A DNA stretch of 54,522 bases from Ruminococcaceae bacterium UBA3751 (lineage in GTDB: Bacteria > Bacillota > Clostridia > Oscillospirales > Acutalibacteraceae): contig DFGL01000086.1 in assembly GCA_002371215.1 (NCBI GenBank), positions 1 to 54,522 of the forward strand. Direction: 5' to 3'. The position numbers and the translations under genes were made by a program. Shown in pieces: positions 24,359-32,843 of this stretch. Each line of letters starts with the position of its first letter. Positions within the stretch are counted from its first letter, which is position 1. A model generated the notes under the pieces. That model did not search any database and had not been told where the DNA came from. It was given only the letters and a program-made list of their open reading frames with translations.

Positions 24359-25591
24359 TTATTTAACTGTATGTTTTCTCGGTATAGTAGTTTCACGCTT
24401 TGAAGAAAGCATTTTAAGCGAGGTAATAAGAGTTTTTCTTAACTCACTGATTTCAACAACGCTGTCTACGGCTCTCGCTTCTGCCGCTTTTACGGCGGAC
24501 AGATTATTTTCAGCATACTCTTTTTCAAGAGCGGTTCTGTCTTTGCCCTTTGCAAGCTCATCGCTGAGCATAAATGCAACAGCGGAAGGAACGGACATCG
24601 GTGATATAACAGCTCCGTTTACCGCAACTGTTAAATCAGCGGCTGCACCCTTTCCTGCAAGTAAAACATAAGCGCCGCCGATACAGCTTTTTGTAATAAC
24701 GCTTATTTTCACCGTTGTAGAATTAGCATATGCTGAGGAGAGCTTTGTAAGCGCAGTAAGAAGAGCCGAGTTTTCTTCCTCCGCAAAGCCGCTGCTGTCT
24801 GCAACAGTAATTACAGGAAGATTATAAGCGTTACAGAGTTTTATAATCTGTTCTGCTTTATAGGCGCCTTTTATAGTTATAGCGTTTGATTTAAAGTCGA
24901 TAATTCCTACCGGAAGTCCGCCGATAGTTGCGAGCCCTGTTTTTAATGACGGCTCATATTCAGCCTTAAACTCGACAAGAGAGCCCTCGTCCTCTATGCT
25001 TTCACCGTCTGCATATTCGTAAGTTTCTGTTAAGGAAAGATTATTTCTCGGAAGAAGCGGCAGAATTGCTTTCACACATTCAGCCGCGGAAAAAACATCC
25101 TCACAAATTATATCCGCAACGCCTTTTTCAGCAGAATTCTCAGTTTTATATTCACCGCCCGAAACGAGATAATAATCTGCTCCTTTAACTCCGATAACAA
25201 CATCGGCTGTATTACTCATAACCGCTGCAACGCCGAGACATTCGCCGCAAACTACGGCTATCTGAGGAACAACGCCCGAAACGGAAAAGGCTTTATTTAG
25301 CATTTCACCGTACTCATTAAGCGCTTCAAAGCCCTCGTTAAGATTTACTCCCGGTGAAGAATAAAACCCGATAACGGGAGAACCCGTTTTTGCCGCAAGT
25401 TCATATGTTTCAATAATTTTTTTGCAGTTTTTAACATTAAAAGCGGCATTATCAATATAAAAAGCATATGCGTTAACGCTTCCTATATCGCCGTTAGCAC
25501 AAATAACCTCACCGTTATTGACAAGGGTATTAAGCTCTGAATATTCGCCGTTATTAAAAAGTTTTGATAAAACATCAGAAGGACTGTTCAT
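24359..25591 (-). CDS. divergent acyl-CoA carboxyltransferase (12S/MmdA-like)
   Basis: 410 residues with two crotonase-like halves, as in the ACC/propionyl-CoA carboxylase beta and transcarboxylase 12S family, but about 100 residues shorter and divergent. The N-terminal half keeps VVCGECLGVAAVMSNTADVV. The C-terminal half has TIGGLPVGIIDFKS, ADSSGFAEEEN and SCIGGAYVLLAGKGAAADL. Together with the downstream biotin carrier and 5S-type subunit, the set has the composition of methylmalonyl-CoA:pyruvate transcarboxylase. The acyl-CoA substrate and even activity are uncertain. The ribosome site is AAAGGAG, and the promoter carries an operator-like repeat. Confidence 0.8.
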   Translation of the reverse strand: MNSPSDVLSKLFNNGEYSELNTLVNNGEVICANGDIGSVNAYAFYIDNAAFNVKNCKKIIETYELAAKTGSPVIGFYSSPGVNLNEGFEALNEYGEMLNKAFSVSGVVPQIAVVCGECLGVAAVMSNTADVVIGVKGADYYLVSGGEYKTENSAEKGVADIICEDVFSAAECVKAILPLLPRNNLSLTETYEYADGESIEDEGSLVEFKAEYEPSLKTGLATIGGLPVGIIDFKSNAITIKGAYKAEQIIKLCNAYNLPVITVADSSGFAEEENSALLTALTKLSSAYANSTTVKISVITKSCIGGAYVLLAGKGAAADLTVAVNGAVISPMSVPSAVAFMLSDELAKGKDRTALEKEYAENNLSAVKAAEARAVDSVVEISELRKTLITSLKMLSSKRETTIPRKHTVK

Positions 25592-25619
25592 AGGAATCTC
25601 CTTTCAAATATCTATAGAG

Positions 25620-25650
25620 ATTTTAACACTAAAGTTGACTAATATCAACT
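25620..25650 (-). promoter_or_regulatory. promoter with inverted repeat, carboxyltransferase operon
   Basis: Minus strand: TTGATA (25643-25648), 17 bp, TAAAAT (25620-25625). An inverted repeat AGTTGA-N6-TCAACT at 25633-25650 overlaps the -35 box, a plausible operator. Confidence 0.6.
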
Positions 25651-25714
25651 AATATTTAATATAAATTAACATTTTATTAAAGTATTACATTAAAATTAAC
25701 TATATCATAATAAA

Positions 25715-25743
25715 TTGACAATAAACTTTAATAGTTTTATTAT
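25715..25743 (+). promoter_or_regulatory. promoter of the lipid kinase gene
   Basis: Plus strand: TTGACA, 17 bp, TATTAT; the CAGGAGG ribosome site follows within about 10 bp. Confidence 0.78.
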
Positions 25744-25762
25744 ACAGACAGGAGGTTTGATT

Positions 25763-26683
25763 ATGGAGAACAACAGGCTTTTACTTATCATCAATCCCGT
25801 ATCGGGCAAGAATAAGGCTAAGGAATATGCAAACGGGATTATAGAGAGATTTGAAAATGCGGGCTACGAAGTAAATACTATATTCACTCTTAAAGAAAAG
25901 AACGCTTACAAGATAGTAATTGAATCGGGTCACAATGCTGATATTATTGTTTGCGTTGGCGGCGACGGAACACTTAAGGAAACCGTCGGCGGTGTTATGG
26001 ATTCGGGAATTAACAAGCCGATAGGATATATTCCGATGGGCTCCACGAACGATTTTGCACGTTCGGTTGGTATTCCGAGGGATGACGTTTTTGCCGCGGT
26101 TGACAACATTATCGAAGGTAAGCCCTACCCTGTTGATATAGGAAGATTTGAAAATGAAAAATTCATATACGTTGCGGCATTCGGAAATTTCACGGCAATT
26201 TCATATAACACGAGCCAGAAACTGAAAAATGCGTTAGGTCATTCAGCTTATTACATCCCCGCGGTTAAGGACTTTTTCAGAATGAAGCCGTACCACGCAA
26301 AAATCGTTGCTGACGACGAGGTATTTGAAGGCGATTATTTTTACGGCGCAACCTCAAACTCGTACAGCATAGGCGGAATGCCTGTACTTTATAATATTGG
26401 CGTTAAGTTTGATGACGGAATGCACGAGCTTGTGCTTATTAAAATGTTTAAAAATCCAAAGCAGATGGCTCAGATTATCAGCGCAATGCTCAGGCGCGAC
26501 GCAAGGGATAACGATATGATTATCTACCGCCACGCAAAAACTATTAAGTTTGTATTTGATAAGCCGACTCCGTTCACTCTTGACGGAGAATTCGGCGGCG
26601 ACAGGCTTGTTGCAAGCACCTCAACTCTCAAACACGCAGTAAAAATCATATTAAAAGAAGACTTCAATTTGCATAGTAAATAA
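25763..26683 (+). CDS. diacylglycerol kinase family lipid kinase (YegS/DgkB-like)
   Basis: 306 residues of the DAGK catalytic fold. The ATP site includes NPVSGKNKAKE near residue 12, GGDGTLKE near 67 and PMGSTNDFARS near 93; a C-terminal beta domain carries PFTLDGEFGG. It most likely phosphorylates diacylglycerol or a related lipid at the membrane, but DgkB and YegS-type substrates cannot be separated here. The start at 25763 has a CAGGAGG site; a frame-extended upstream ATG lacks one. It is monocistronic, divergent from the carboxyltransferase operon, and ends at a strong terminator. Confidence 0.92.
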   Translation: MENNRLLLIINPVSGKNKAKEYANGIIERFENAGYEVNTIFTLKEKNAYKIVIESGHNADIIVCVGGDGTLKETVGGVMDSGINKPIGYIPMGSTNDFARSVGIPRDDVFAAVDNIIEGKPYPVDIGRFENEKFIYVAAFGNFTAISYNTSQKLKNALGHSAYYIPAVKDFFRMKPYHAKIVADDEVFEGDYFYGATSNSYSIGGMPVLYNIGVKFDDGMHELVLIKMFKNPKQMAQIISAMLRRDARDNDMIIYRHAKTIKFVFDKPTPFTLDGEFGGDRLVASTSTLKHAVKIILKEDFNLHSK

Positions 26684-26701
26684 TGGACTCAATACAAATA
26701 G

Positions 26702-26735
26702 AAAGCGGGATGCCTGGCATCCCGCTTTGCATTTT
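26702..26735 (+). terminator. terminator between convergent lipid kinase and aldo/keto reductase genes
   Basis: Near-perfect 13-bp inverted repeat AAAGCGGGATGCC / GGCATCCCGCTTT followed on the plus strand by TTTGCATTTTT. It may act weakly in the other direction. Confidence 0.85.
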
Positions 26736-27868
26736 TAAAATAATTTCTTCACTGTATTTTGCATCATATCGGCTATGGTGATAGATTGCGGACAATGGGA
26801 TTCACAGCTTTTACAGTTAATGCAGGAGGAAGCGTTTATATCGATTTTTGAATATGCTTCCTTTGCTGCGTCGAGAGTTACTTCGCCGTTTTTATAGTCG
26901 TTATAAACAGAAAACACCGTACTGATTTTAACCTCCTGAGGACAGTAATTAGCACAGTAATCACAGCCGGTACAAGGAATTACATCATTTTTATTCATAA
27001 GGCCTGCTGCGTTTGCACAAAGCTTAAGTTCCTTTTCGTTTAGCGGTTTAAAATCGGTGAGTGAATTGATGTTATCCCTCATCTGTTCGGGAGCGTTCAT
27101 ACCACTGAGTACGGTAAGCACGTTTTCATGGGTAGCCGCAAAGCGAATCGCCCATGAGGCGTAACTCTTACTACTGTCATAGTTATCAAAAAGTTCCTTA
27201 ACGTTATTAGGCGGGTCGGCAAGCTTACCGCCGCGTACAGGCTCCATTATCACTACGGGAATTCCCGCGTCTGTAAGAATCTGATACTGCTCGTCAGCCC
27301 TCTGATTTTTCCAATCAAGGTAATTAAGCTGAATCTGAGCAAAATCCCATTTGTGAGCATTTACAATAGTTTTTAGTTCATCTATTGTTCCGTGGAAGGA
27401 AAATCCAAAATACTTAACCTTTCCTTCTTTTCTCTTTTGCTCAACAAAATCAACAGCTCCGAATTTTTCACACTTTGCCCACGCCTTGCCGTCAAGCGCA
27501 TGGAGAAGATAAAAATCGAAATAATCAACGTCACAGCGTGAAAGCTGCTTATTGAAGATTTTTTCCATATCTTTCTTTGAAGCGCACATCCAGATAGGAA
27601 GCTTATCTGCAAGATAATAGCTGTCACGCGGATACTTTTTCAGCGCTGAGCCTATAAACTTTTCGCTCTTGCCTGCGTGATACATATAAGCGGTATCAAA
27701 ATAATTAACTCCGCTTTCATAAGCCAAATCAACAAGCATCTGACCTTTAGCGTAATCAATCATAGGATTAGCTTCTCTTTTAATCGGAGTTTTAACGGGG
27801 AGCCGCATATTACCGAGGCCGAGACGTGATATCTCTATTCCATCCTTAAATTTTACTCTATCTATCAT
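26735..27868 (-). CDS. aldo/keto reductase with C-terminal 4Fe-4S domain
   Basis: 377 residues. The AKR barrel (about 1-280) shows the catalytic FDTAYMYHAGKSE (Asp and Tyr), the lysine in YLADKLP, and HALD. A C-terminal domain carries two [4Fe-4S] ferredoxin motifs (CTGCDYCANYCP and CINCKSCESHCP). These fusion proteins are common in anaerobes and probably take electrons from ferredoxin; the substrate is unknown. The start at 27868 has a strong CAGGAGG site; the longer upstream frame does not. Confidence 0.92.
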   Translation of the reverse strand: MIDRVKFKDGIEISRLGLGNMRLPVKTPIKREANPMIDYAKGQMLVDLAYESGVNYFDTAYMYHAGKSEKFIGSALKKYPRDSYYLADKLPIWMCASKKDMEKIFNKQLSRCDVDYFDFYLLHALDGKAWAKCEKFGAVDFVEQKRKEGKVKYFGFSFHGTIDELKTIVNAHKWDFAQIQLNYLDWKNQRADEQYQILTDAGIPVVIMEPVRGGKLADPPNNVKELFDNYDSSKSYASWAIRFAATHENVLTVLSGMNAPEQMRDNINSLTDFKPLNEKELKLCANAAGLMNKNDVIPCTGCDYCANYCPQEVKISTVFSVYNDYKNGEVTLDAAKEAYSKIDINASSCINCKSCESHCPQSITIADMMQNTVKKLF

Positions 27869-27908
27869 ATTAACTTCCTCCTGATAACGATTATTACATA
27901 TTATAGGT

Positions 27909-27944
27909 AAAAATTCAAGGGTGAACGTAATTATGTTCACCCTT
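27909..27944 (-). terminator. terminator after cysS
   Basis: Minus strand: 10-bp stem AAGGGTGAAC / GTTCACCCTT with an 8-nt loop and a TTGAATTTTT tail, right after the cysS stop. Confidence 0.75.
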
Positions 27945-27959
27945 AATAATTAATGTCTA

Positions 27960-29354
27960 TTATTCCTTCGTCCAGGTTACGCCCTGAGGGGTATCCTTAA
28001 GTATAATTCCTCTTGATTTAAGGTCATCGCGGATTTTATCGGCAGTTGCCCAATCCTTATTTCTTCTTGCCTCCTGGCGCTGAGCGATAAGTTCCTCTAT
28101 CTCTGAATCAAGGTCGTTAGACTTTCTGTTATAGAGAATTCCGAGAACGTCGCAAAGCTCGTCAAAAAGATTGGCAGCCGCTTCGCACACATTCTTAGAA
28201 ACAGCTTTATCAAGGATTTTTGTATTAATATCCTTAACCAAATCAAAAATTGCGGCAAGACCGTCGGCAGTATTGAGGTCGTCGTCCATAGCGTCGATAA
28301 ACTGCTGATGCCTTTTTTCTATCAATTCGAGTATCTCTTTATCGTCATCAAGTGCCGAGTCAGCGTTTTTAATTGCAAAATCAAGGCTCTCACGACAGGT
28401 ATAGAGTCTTTCAAGAGCCGCCTTGCACTGCTCAATGATTTCAAGGTTGTAGTTGATTGGAGAGCGGTAATGTGAGGAAATAAGGAAATATCTTATTACC
28501 TCATAACCGTACACTTCCGCAATTTCGCGCACGGTTTTGAAATTACCGAGCGACTTTGACATCTTAACGTTATCAACGTTGATATAACCGTTATGCATCC
28601 AGTACTTTGCAAAAGGCGCGCCATTTGCTGCCTCAGACTGAGCAATTTCATTCTCGTGATGCGGGAATATTAAGTCCTGACCGCCGCAGTGAATATCAAT
28701 AGTCTTTCCAAGGTATTTTCTGTTCATTGCAGAGCATTCAATATGCCAGCCCGGTCTGCCCTTGCCCCAGGGTGACTCCCAGTAAGGCTCGCCTTCCTTT
28801 GCAGCCTTCCAAAGTGCAAAATCAAGCGGATTTTCTTTTTTATCGCCAACGGCTATTCTTGCACCGCTCTGTAAATCGTCAATCGGCTGATGAGAAAGCT
28901 TGCCGTAGCCGTTAAACTTAAGCGCTCTGTAGTAAACGTCGCCGTCAACGGCATAAGCATAGCCTTTTTCTTCAAGCGTTTTAATTATATCAATGATTTC
29001 ATCAATATTCTCAGTAGCCTTAGGATGAACGGTTGCATCCTTGAAATTCAGACCGTGAGCGTCCGTCCAGAATTCATTAATATACTTTTCGGATACCTGC
29101 TCAAAGGTCAGACCTTCTTCATTGGCTCTGTTGATAATTTTGTCGTCAACGTCGGTAAAATTCTGAACGAATTTAACGTTATAGCCCCTGTATTCCATAT
29201 AGCGTCTTAAAACGTCAAAAACGCAGAGCGGACGTGCGTTACCGATATGAATATAATTATAAACCGTAGGTCCGCAGGCATAGATTTTAACCTCATTTTT
29301 GTCTACGGGTACAAATTCCTGTTTGCTTCTTGTTAAAGTATTGAATACTCTCAT
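27960..29354 (-). CDS. cysS: cysteinyl-tRNA synthetase
   Basis: 464 residues, class I synthetase. The HIGH-type motif is HIGNARP within YACGPTVYNYIHIGNA at about residues 25-40, the KMSKS loop is KMSKSLGNF, and zinc ligands include the first CGPT cysteine and CSAM. The start overlaps the cysE stop by 4 bp (ATGA), so cysE-cysS is one operon under the cysteine T-box. Confidence 0.98.
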   Translation of the reverse strand: MRVFNTLTRSKQEFVPVDKNEVKIYACGPTVYNYIHIGNARPLCVFDVLRRYMEYRGYNVKFVQNFTDVDDKIINRANEEGLTFEQVSEKYINEFWTDAHGLNFKDATVHPKATENIDEIIDIIKTLEEKGYAYAVDGDVYYRALKFNGYGKLSHQPIDDLQSGARIAVGDKKENPLDFALWKAAKEGEPYWESPWGKGRPGWHIECSAMNRKYLGKTIDIHCGGQDLIFPHHENEIAQSEAANGAPFAKYWMHNGYINVDNVKMSKSLGNFKTVREIAEVYGYEVIRYFLISSHYRSPINYNLEIIEQCKAALERLYTCRESLDFAIKNADSALDDDKEILELIEKRHQQFIDAMDDDLNTADGLAAIFDLVKDINTKILDKAVSKNVCEAAANLFDELCDVLGILYNRKSNDLDSEIEELIAQRQEARRNKDWATADKIRDDLKSRGIILKDTPQGVTWTKE

Positions 29355-30004
29355 TTATTTTCCTCCAGCTTTTTTATTTTTTCCTCTAACTCGTTTATCT
29401 TTTCAGCGTTGGACATAATCGCCTGCATAACGGGGTCGGGAAGATGAATCTGGTCAAGGTCGTCAACGCGTTCTCCGTCAATACGAACAATTCTTCCGGG
29501 TATACCCACTACGGTACAGTTGGGGTCCACGTCCTTTACAACTACTGCTCCGGCTGCTACCTTTGCGTTTCGCCCTATTGTAATCGGACCGAGGACCTTT
29601 GCGCCCGAACCTACCATTACGCCGCTTTCAAGAGTCGGGTGGCGTTTTCCGGTATCTTTACCTGTTCCGCCGAGCGTTACGCCCTGATATATCATACAAT
29701 CATCGCCGATTTCGCAGGTTTCACCAATAACGATACCGTGGCCGTGGTCAATGCAAACGCGTCTGCCGATTTTAGCTGCGGGATGGATTTCAATTCCCGT
29801 TTTATGTGCGCAGCGCTGACTTATTGCCCTTGCGATAAAAGGCATATTATGATTTAAAAACCACTGCGCTTTTTTATGGCTCCTTAAAGCTTTGAAGCCC
29901 GGATATAATAAAATAATTTCAAGGGGACTGCTTGCCGCAGGGTCGTGCTCAATAAAGCTCTGAACACTCTCTTTGTAATCCTTTAACCATCCTATAGTAA
30001 TCAC
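29351..30004 (-). CDS. cysE: serine O-acetyltransferase
   Basis: 217 residues. An N-terminal helical domain (about 1-70) precedes a left-handed beta-helix of hexapeptide repeats, with catalytic His in GIEIHPAAKIG and FIDHGHGIVIG-like CIDHGHGIVIG. It makes O-acetylserine, the cysteine precursor. The start is GTG with GAGG almost touching it, a weak-looking site. Co-transcribed with cysS. Confidence 0.96.
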   Translation of the reverse strand: MITIGWLKDYKESVQSFIEHDPAASSPLEIILLYPGFKALRSHKKAQWFLNHNMPFIARAISQRCAHKTGIEIHPAAKIGRRVCIDHGHGIVIGETCEIGDDCMIYQGVTLGGTGKDTGKRHPTLESGVMVGSGAKVLGPITIGRNAKVAAGAVVVKDVDPNCTVVGIPGRIVRIDGERVDDLDQIHLPDPVMQAIMSNAEKINELEEKIKKLEENK

Positions 30005-30016
30005 CTCATTAATAAC

Positions 30017-30259
30017 AAAAACCTCTGCCGTTTACACGACAGAGGCAATAAATCTTACTGCGGTTCCACTCCGTTTTATACTTTAGCTGCCAGTACAGCC
30101 TATGCCTTTAACGGAGCAAACCGTCCCGAAATACTAAATTCCTTCGGGAAGCTCAAGGGTGCATTTCATCAGTCGGCTTATACGGAAATCACAGCTTACA
30201 TCCGCTCTCTTAATAAACAGGCTCTGATTACTTCTCCCTGTCAATGCTTTTTTCTTATT
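30017..30259 (-). promoter_or_regulatory. T-box leader, cysteine specifier (TGC)
   Basis: Minus strand: the T-box motif GGAGTGGAACCGCAGT is followed by a CCTCTG/CAGAGG-based terminator (30017-30047) with TTTTTG. The Stem I specifier loop reads GATGAAA-TGC-A, placing a Cys codon at 30161-30163. It should raise cysE-cysS expression when tRNA-Cys is uncharged. Confidence 0.93.
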
Positions 30260-30265
30260 ACTTAC

Positions 30266-30293
30266 ATTATATACATTTTTTCTGAAATTGCAA
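30266..30293 (-). promoter_or_regulatory. promoter of cysE-cysS
   Basis: Minus strand: TTGCAA, 16 bp, TATAAT. Its -35 box lies only 4 bp beyond the pgsA stop codon. Confidence 0.75.
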
Positions 30294-30296
30294 CAA

Positions 30297-30881
30297 TTAT
30301 TTTGTTTTTATAAGATGCCAGCCGTCCTTAAGATACTTGAGTCCGCTTACAAAGGTTACAACTCCCGTAATCCAGAATGCAACTGTACAGTAGATATACA
30401 AAAACTCCGGCGGATTGAAGCCTTTTGCCGTTATAATAATTTCTCCGTTTTTTTCAAGCACGGCAAGGATAAAGAAGGCAACGCCGGCTGTAATCATCTG
30501 TAAGAGCGTTTTCAGCTTGCCGAAAATATTTGCGGGAATAGTTTCGCCCTCAACGGAAGCCGCCATTCGTACGCCCGCAACAAGGAATTCGCGTACCATC
30601 ATAAGCATAATAACAAGTTCCGTGTGCCATCCGAGATTTATCAAAATCAGAAATGCTGCAAGCATAAAGGCTTTATCGGCAAGAGGGTCAAACAGCTTTC
30701 CGAAATCCGTTACAAGATTGTGCTTTCTCGCGATAGTTCCGTCAAGCTTATCGCTGATACAGCCTATAAGGTAAACCACAAAAGTTATAATCCAGTGGTA
30801 ACGCACCTGAATAAGAGCAGCAAGAAACAAAATGGGAATACAAACAAATCTGAAAATTGTAATTTTATTAGGAAGATTCAT
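30297..30881 (-). CDS. pgsA: CDP-diacylglycerol-glycerol-3-phosphate 3-phosphatidyltransferase
   Basis: 194-residue membrane enzyme for phosphatidylglycerol synthesis. The CDP-alcohol phosphotransferase motif spans SDKLDGTIARKHN and continues FGKLFDPLADK, giving the D-G-x2-A-R-x8-G-x3-D-x3-D pattern. Several hydrophobic helices are visible. It overlaps rimO by one base (TAATG); rimO-pgsA adjacency is common in Firmicutes. Confidence 0.96.
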   Translation of the reverse strand: MNLPNKITIFRFVCIPILFLAALIQVRYHWIITFVVYLIGCISDKLDGTIARKHNLVTDFGKLFDPLADKAFMLAAFLILINLGWHTELVIMLMMVREFLVAGVRMAASVEGETIPANIFGKLKTLLQMITAGVAFFILAVLEKNGEIIITAKGFNPPEFLYIYCTVAFWITGVVTFVSGLKYLKDGWHLIKTK

Positions 30882-32197
30882 TAAACAGTTTCTCCAATCA
30901 AATCATATCCGTCGTAATCGGTTATTTTAACGTTCACGAATTCACCGACGTTACAGGGCTTATCCGAAGTGAATATAATACCGCTGTCAATCTCGGGAGA
31001 ATCAAGGTAGGAACGCCCCGTATACTTTTCGCCGTCAAAACCGTCAATAATCGTTTTATAGATTTTTCCTATACGCGAACGGTTACTTTCCTCGGTAATT
31101 CCGTACTGAATATCCATAAGGATTTCTTCTCTGCGACGTTTTATATCCTCATCAACCTGATTTTCCATATCATAAGCGGGGGTGTCCTCCTCGGGCGAGA
31201 AGGTAAAGCAGCCCATTTTATCAAACTTAGCCGTCTTTACAAAATTGCAAAGGGTTTCAAACTGACTGTCAGTTTCTCCTGGGAAGCCTACCATAAAGGT
31301 AGTTCTGAACGCGATATCGGGAATCTTTGCACGCATTTTATTAAGAAGCAGTAAATAATCCTCGGCATCCCCTACTCTGTTCATAGCTTTAATAACGTCC
31401 TTGTCGCCGTGCTGTAGCGGAATATCAATATAATTACAGATTTTTTCTTCAGCGGCGATGGTATCAATAAGGCTGTCCGTAATCCTGTGGGGATAACAGT
31501 AAAACAGGCGTATCCATTCTATTCCGTCAATTTTTACAAGCTCCTTAAGCAGAGCATCAAGCTTATATTCTCCGTAAATATCGGCGCCGTACTTAGTTGT
31601 ATCCTGAGCAACGAGAATGAGCTCCTTAACTCCGCGTTTCGCAAGAGTTTCCGCCTCTTCTACTACAGATTCAAGTCTACGGCTTCTGAATTTACCGCGG
31701 ATTGCAGGAATCGCACAGTAGGAACAACGGTTATCGCAGCCCTCGGCTATCTTTAAATAAGCCCAGTGTGAAGGTGTTGAAAGAATTCTTTCGCCATTAA
31801 TAGGGAGATTACACTTATTCGGGAAAAAGCTCGTTTTAACGCCAACAAGCGCTTTTTCGCACACCTTTACTATATCGGCGTTTCCGCCAATACCGAGAAC
31901 GGCGTCAACCTCAGGCATTTCCTTAAGAATCTCATCCTGATAGCGCTCTGCAAGGCAACCGGTTACAACGATAGAGGAAATAAGCCCAGCCGTTTTATAC
32001 TCGGCAACCTCAAGGATAGTTTCAATCGCTTCCGTTTTAGCGGCTTCAATAAAGCCGCAGGTGTTAACAATCATCAGGTCGCTGTCTTCTATTCTGTTTA
32101 CAATTTCAAAACCCGCCGCCGAAAGCTTTGCAAGCAGAGCTTCGCCGTCCACCTGGTTTTTCGGACAGCCGAGAGAAATCATTCCAACTTTAAACAT
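30881..32197 (-). CDS. rimO: ribosomal protein S12 methylthiotransferase RimO
   Basis: About 438 residues. Radical-SAM MiaB family: the N-terminal cluster motif is SLGCPKNQVDGE, the SAM cluster motif CDNRCSYCAIPAIRG, and the C-terminal segment a TRAM domain. It methylthiolates an aspartate of ribosomal protein S12. The SLGCPKNQVD start separates RimO from MiaB and MtaB. The start is placed at 32197, with an alternative at 32206; both overlap or abut the recX stop. Confidence 0.95.
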   Translation of the reverse strand: MFKVGMISLGCPKNQVDGEALLAKLSAAGFEIVNRIEDSDLMIVNTCGFIEAAKTEAIETILEVAEYKTAGLISSIVVTGCLAERYQDEILKEMPEVDAVLGIGGNADIVKVCEKALVGVKTSFFPNKCNLPINGERILSTPSHWAYLKIAEGCDNRCSYCAIPAIRGKFRSRRLESVVEEAETLAKRGVKELILVAQDTTKYGADIYGEYKLDALLKELVKIDGIEWIRLFYCYPHRITDSLIDTIAAEEKICNYIDIPLQHGDKDVIKAMNRVGDAEDYLLLLNKMRAKIPDIAFRTTFMVGFPGETDSQFETLCNFVKTAKFDKMGCFTFSPEEDTPAYDMENQVDEDIKRRREEILMDIQYGITEESNRSRIGKIYKTIIDGFDGEKYTGRSYLDSPEIDSGIIFTSDKPCNVGEFVNVKITDYDGYDLIGETV

Positions 32198-32198
32198 A

Positions 32199-32801
32199 CT
32201 ATTCATTTTCCAATTCATAAAATGCTGCCTTAATATCTCCGTAATTAAAGCCCTTACGCATAAGCGCAGAGATAACTTTTTCCTTACCGTTTTCATTAAG
32301 GAGCTTTGCTCTGTACTTACCGCTGATTAAATCTTTAATATTAGCAACGCTGTCTATCTCGGTTTCCTCAAACACGTCGGCAATGATTTCGGAGGGCAAT
32401 CCTCTTTTATACATTTCCTGCTTGATAAAAGAGATAGACATTTTTTTATTGTTAACGAGGTGATTCATAAGCGTTCGTGCGTATTTTTCATCGTCAAGAT
32501 AGCCGTATTCAAGCATTTTTGCTATAGCTTTTTCGGCGCTTCTTTCATCAACTGTACGAAGCAGCTTATCTCTCAGTTCCTTAACGCTGTGGTCGCGCCT
32601 TGAAAGCAGGTCATAACATTTATTGACAGCCTTTTTATCGTTAATCTTTTCAACAAGCGCGTCCCACTCATCCTCGTCGATTTCCGTTCCGTCCTTAATG
32701 TAATGCTCAGCCCAGAAATCAATATCTGTTGTAATTTTATATTCTCCGTCAAGCAGAAGGTGTATTTTTTTACCTCTGCCCTTATTGTGTGAAATAACCA
32801 T
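32199..32801 (-). CDS. recX: regulatory protein RecX
   Basis: 200 residues with the RecX triple-helix repeats: CYDLLSRRDHSVKELRDKL, AIAKMLEYGYLDDEKYART and FIKQEMYKRGLPSEII. RecX modulates RecA filaments. It follows recA, separated by a hairpin that lacks a T run. No clear ribosome site precedes the ATG, so translation may depend on coupling or on local structure. Confidence 0.94.
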   Translation of the reverse strand: MVISHNKGRGKKIHLLLDGEYKITTDIDFWAEHYIKDGTEIDEDEWDALVEKINDKKAVNKCYDLLSRRDHSVKELRDKLLRTVDERSAEKAIAKMLEYGYLDDEKYARTLMNHLVNNKKMSISFIKQEMYKRGLPSEIIADVFEETEIDSVANIKDLISGKYRAKLLNENGKEKVISALMRKGFNYGDIKAAFYELENE

Positions 32802-32813
32802 ATGTACTATTTC

Positions 32814-32833
32814 GGGAGGGTAAAAACCCTCCC
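32814..32833 (-). other. hairpin between recA and recX
   Basis: Minus strand: perfect 7-bp stem GGGAGGG / CCCTCCC with loop TTTTTA, then GAAATAG rather than a T run. A partial attenuator or processing element that would lower recX relative to recA is plausible. Confidence 0.65.
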
Positions 32834-32843
32834 ATAAAACTAA

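Noticed and set aside
22582..25591. sodium-pumping oxaloacetate decarboxylase
   Set aside because: The membrane beta and small gamma subunits are not encoded beside these genes, so a pump cannot be claimed from this window.
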